From positions 1 through 23,942 of the forward strand of contig CAYOCE010000015.1 of the NCBI GenBank assembly GCA_964402405.1: a stretch of DNA of 23,942 nt. Reading direction: 5' to 3'. This document shows, in pieces, positions 22,837-23,942 of the stretch. The position numbers and the translations under genes were made by a program. The number at the start of each line of letters is the position of its first letter. The first letter of the stretch is position 1. A model generated the notes under the pieces. The model did not search any database and was not told the origin of the DNA. It saw nothing but the letters and a program-made list of their open reading frames with translations. This stretch comes from CAYOCE01 sp964402405. GTDB taxonomy: Bacteria > Pseudomonadota > Alphaproteobacteria > UBA7879.

Positions 22837-22945
22837 TACAATTTCTCATTACAGAATCACTTAAATTTTTTATAGAAGCCACCTTACTTGTGTTTAAGCC
22901 TTCACACAAACTTTTCGAACAACAAAACTTTGTAAAATCAGTCAT
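22826..22945 (-). CDS. Possible 39-codon leader ORF overlapping the translocase start
   Basis: An ATG at 22945, with AGGA four bases upstream, opens a frame of 39 codons (starts MTDFTKFCCSKSLCEG) that ends 11 nt inside the translocase gene. It could supply ribosomes to the translocase start, which lacks its own ribosome binding site. Against it: the composition is ordinary, the spacing is short, and a promoter at 22959-22987 would start the transcript only a few bases before the ATG. I cannot tell it from a chance frame. Confidence 0.25.
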   Translation of the reverse strand: MTDFTKFCCSKSLCEGLNTSKVASIKNLSDSVMRNCNEQ

Positions 22946-22958
22946 TATTTCCTAGGAG

Positions 22959-22987
22959 ATATAAGCTTAACAACGCGCCTGTCTCAA
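22959..22987 (-). promoter_or_regulatory. Candidate promoter of the ATP/ADP translocase gene
   Basis: On the minus strand TTGAGA (22987-22982), 17 bp, TTATAT (22964-22959). A second possibility nearer the gene is TTAAAC-17-TATAAA, ending near 22867. Between them lies TTGTGT-N10-ACACAA (22910-22889), a possible regulator site. I cannot decide which promoter is used. Confidence 0.4.
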
Positions 22988-23030
22988 TAGGTAGCGGATA
23001 AATTACCATTTGTAAATAGGGGTTGAAAAA

Positions 23031-23627
23031 CTATTTTTCTTCCTCTACCCCAATCTGAGATCCTATAGAAACAATACTAAATCTTTTGAAGGGAAATGGG
23101 CTTTTTTGTATGCCCACACTCAAACTTGAGGGAATCTGAAAGCCAACACTTGACGACTCCTGAGGGATATCTGACTGGCCCAGATGGAATTTGGACCCCT
23201 CAAACATATCCCCATCAGATTTTCCCAGATTGAACATGAGTCCTTCAATTCTATCAAGATAGTCGACTATGTCTGTTATATCTACGCTAATAGTCTCACC
23301 CGCGTATAGGGTGTCGTTAATCATCATCTTAAAGGAAGAAGGTGTTCCTTTATTTTGTGGGTCAAGAAATTCAACCGCTGGCTTACAAGTGTGCTTTCCT
23401 TTTGATTTATCCTCATCAGAGCTATCTATAGGGACATCAAAAGAACTGGCGCTAAGAGGGCTACTTTCTTCATAAGCAATGTTTTCATCCGAAATGTTCC
23501 CCGTAATGGATTGTAAAACAATGCTTCCTTCTAGATTGTTTGTAATATCAAGAAAACAGGAAGAAAAAGCCACGCTAGTCAATAAGCTTGTAAAAATAAA
23601 ACACAGTAAAAATTTAAACTTTATCAT
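23031..23627 (-). CDS. Secreted protein of unknown function
   Basis: A 198-residue protein not recognised. Residues 1-22 are a signal peptide (FLLCFIFTSLLTSVAFSS); Cys24 follows but the preceding residues do not make a good lipobox. The mature part is acidic and serine-rich, with a clustered SSDEDKSK stretch near residue 70 and a loose internal repetition (FNLGKSDG, then FHLGQSDI). It ends in EEEK. The ATG at 23627 has AGGA six bases upstream, and a canonical promoter with TTGACA lies at 23664-23692. With the genes at 2234 and 20242 it is one of three singly transcribed, exported orphans in the window, which makes host-directed or surface roles plausible but unproven. Confidence 0.65.
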   Translation of the reverse strand: MIKFKFLLCFIFTSLLTSVAFSSCFLDITNNLEGSIVLQSITGNISDENIAYEESSPLSASSFDVPIDSSDEDKSKGKHTCKPAVEFLDPQNKGTPSSFKMMINDTLYAGETISVDITDIVDYLDRIEGLMFNLGKSDGDMFEGSKFHLGQSDIPQESSSVGFQIPSSLSVGIQKSPFPFKRFSIVSIGSQIGVEEEK

Positions 23628-23663
23628 CTTTATTCCTATAATTTCATAATAAAAATCAGGGGG

Positions 23664-23692
23664 AATCTATAACATAGAATAGCCCATGTCAA
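23664..23692 (-). promoter_or_regulatory. Sigma70-type promoter of the 198-residue secreted protein gene
   Basis: On the minus strand a perfect TTGACA (23692-23687), 17-bp spacer, TAGATT (23669-23664), 37 bp before the ATG. It lies between tRNA-Phe and the gene, so the gene does not depend on the tRNA promoter. Confidence 0.6.
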
Positions 23693-23806
23693 GCCCGGAT
23701 GGTTGATTTTTCTGAATTCAACTAAAGAGGATACTCGTGAATGACTAGAGTGGGCAATAATGAAGATTATTTGAGGGAGAGAATTTTTTAATGGCACAAA
23801 AATACA

Positions 23807-23882
<76 letters not shown>

Positions 23883-23942
23883 ATCAATAAAGGCTGATCA
23901 TAATAAAAACCCCCTGTGATGGCAAGAACAAAAATTAAAACG

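Overview
The window looks like a chromosomal segment of an AT-rich, host-dependent alphaproteobacterium, most plausibly of the Holosporales/Paracaedibacter type. The main evidence is a complete ATP/ADP translocase (21283-22836), the hallmark of bacteria that take ATP from a eukaryotic host. Alphaproteobacterial markers agree: a FzlA-like GST-fold protein, a CarD-family regulator, and a mitofilin/Mic60-like gene overlapping hemY. The taxonomic placement is inference. No rRNA, CRISPR array, prophage or intact insertion sequence is visible.

Layout. Positions 1-215 hold the 3' end of an Rpn-type (PD-(D/E)XK transposase-like) gene. Positions 262-2071 (minus) form an operon of ybaK-like deacylase, DUF2000 protein, an overlooked 30-residue membrane peptide and an orphan Zn/Mn-type ABC ATPase. 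It starts at a good promoter that diverges from a small secreted-protein gene (2234-2539). Next come fzlA-like (+) converging on carD (-), then a PBP4-type peptidase (dacB) and rarA with a terminator. After these lie tRNA-Gly(CCC), a tandem pair of membrane-anchored glycosyltransferase-like paralogues, and recJ. An MFS transporter converges on a minus-strand operon mic60-like > hemY > dsbD. A YejA-like solute-binding protein gene, a SPOR-domain protein with a lipoprotein, a cysteine-rich secreted protein, the ATP/ADP translocase, another secreted protein and tRNA-Phe fill the rest.

Three long gene-free stretches (10529-10964, 15970-16336, 20749-21282) are filled with repeats. They share a 25-bp hairpin unit present in seven copies, whose stem pairs change in step so that pairing is kept. 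The gap at 18147-18358 holds a different palindromic element.

Functionally the window mixes housekeeping (DNA repair, envelope turnover, division, periplasmic thiol chemistry) with host-interaction functions (nucleotide import, MFS and peptide uptake, several small exported proteins). The observations most worth checking are: the covarying hairpin family; the solute-binding protein whose signal-peptide frame has no conventional start codon where the ribosome binding site predicts one; the 30-residue membrane peptide coupled to the orphan ABC ATPase; and the duplicated glycosyltransferase-like pair behind a tRNA-Gly with an unusual T-loop. I did not find a clearly new multigene system.
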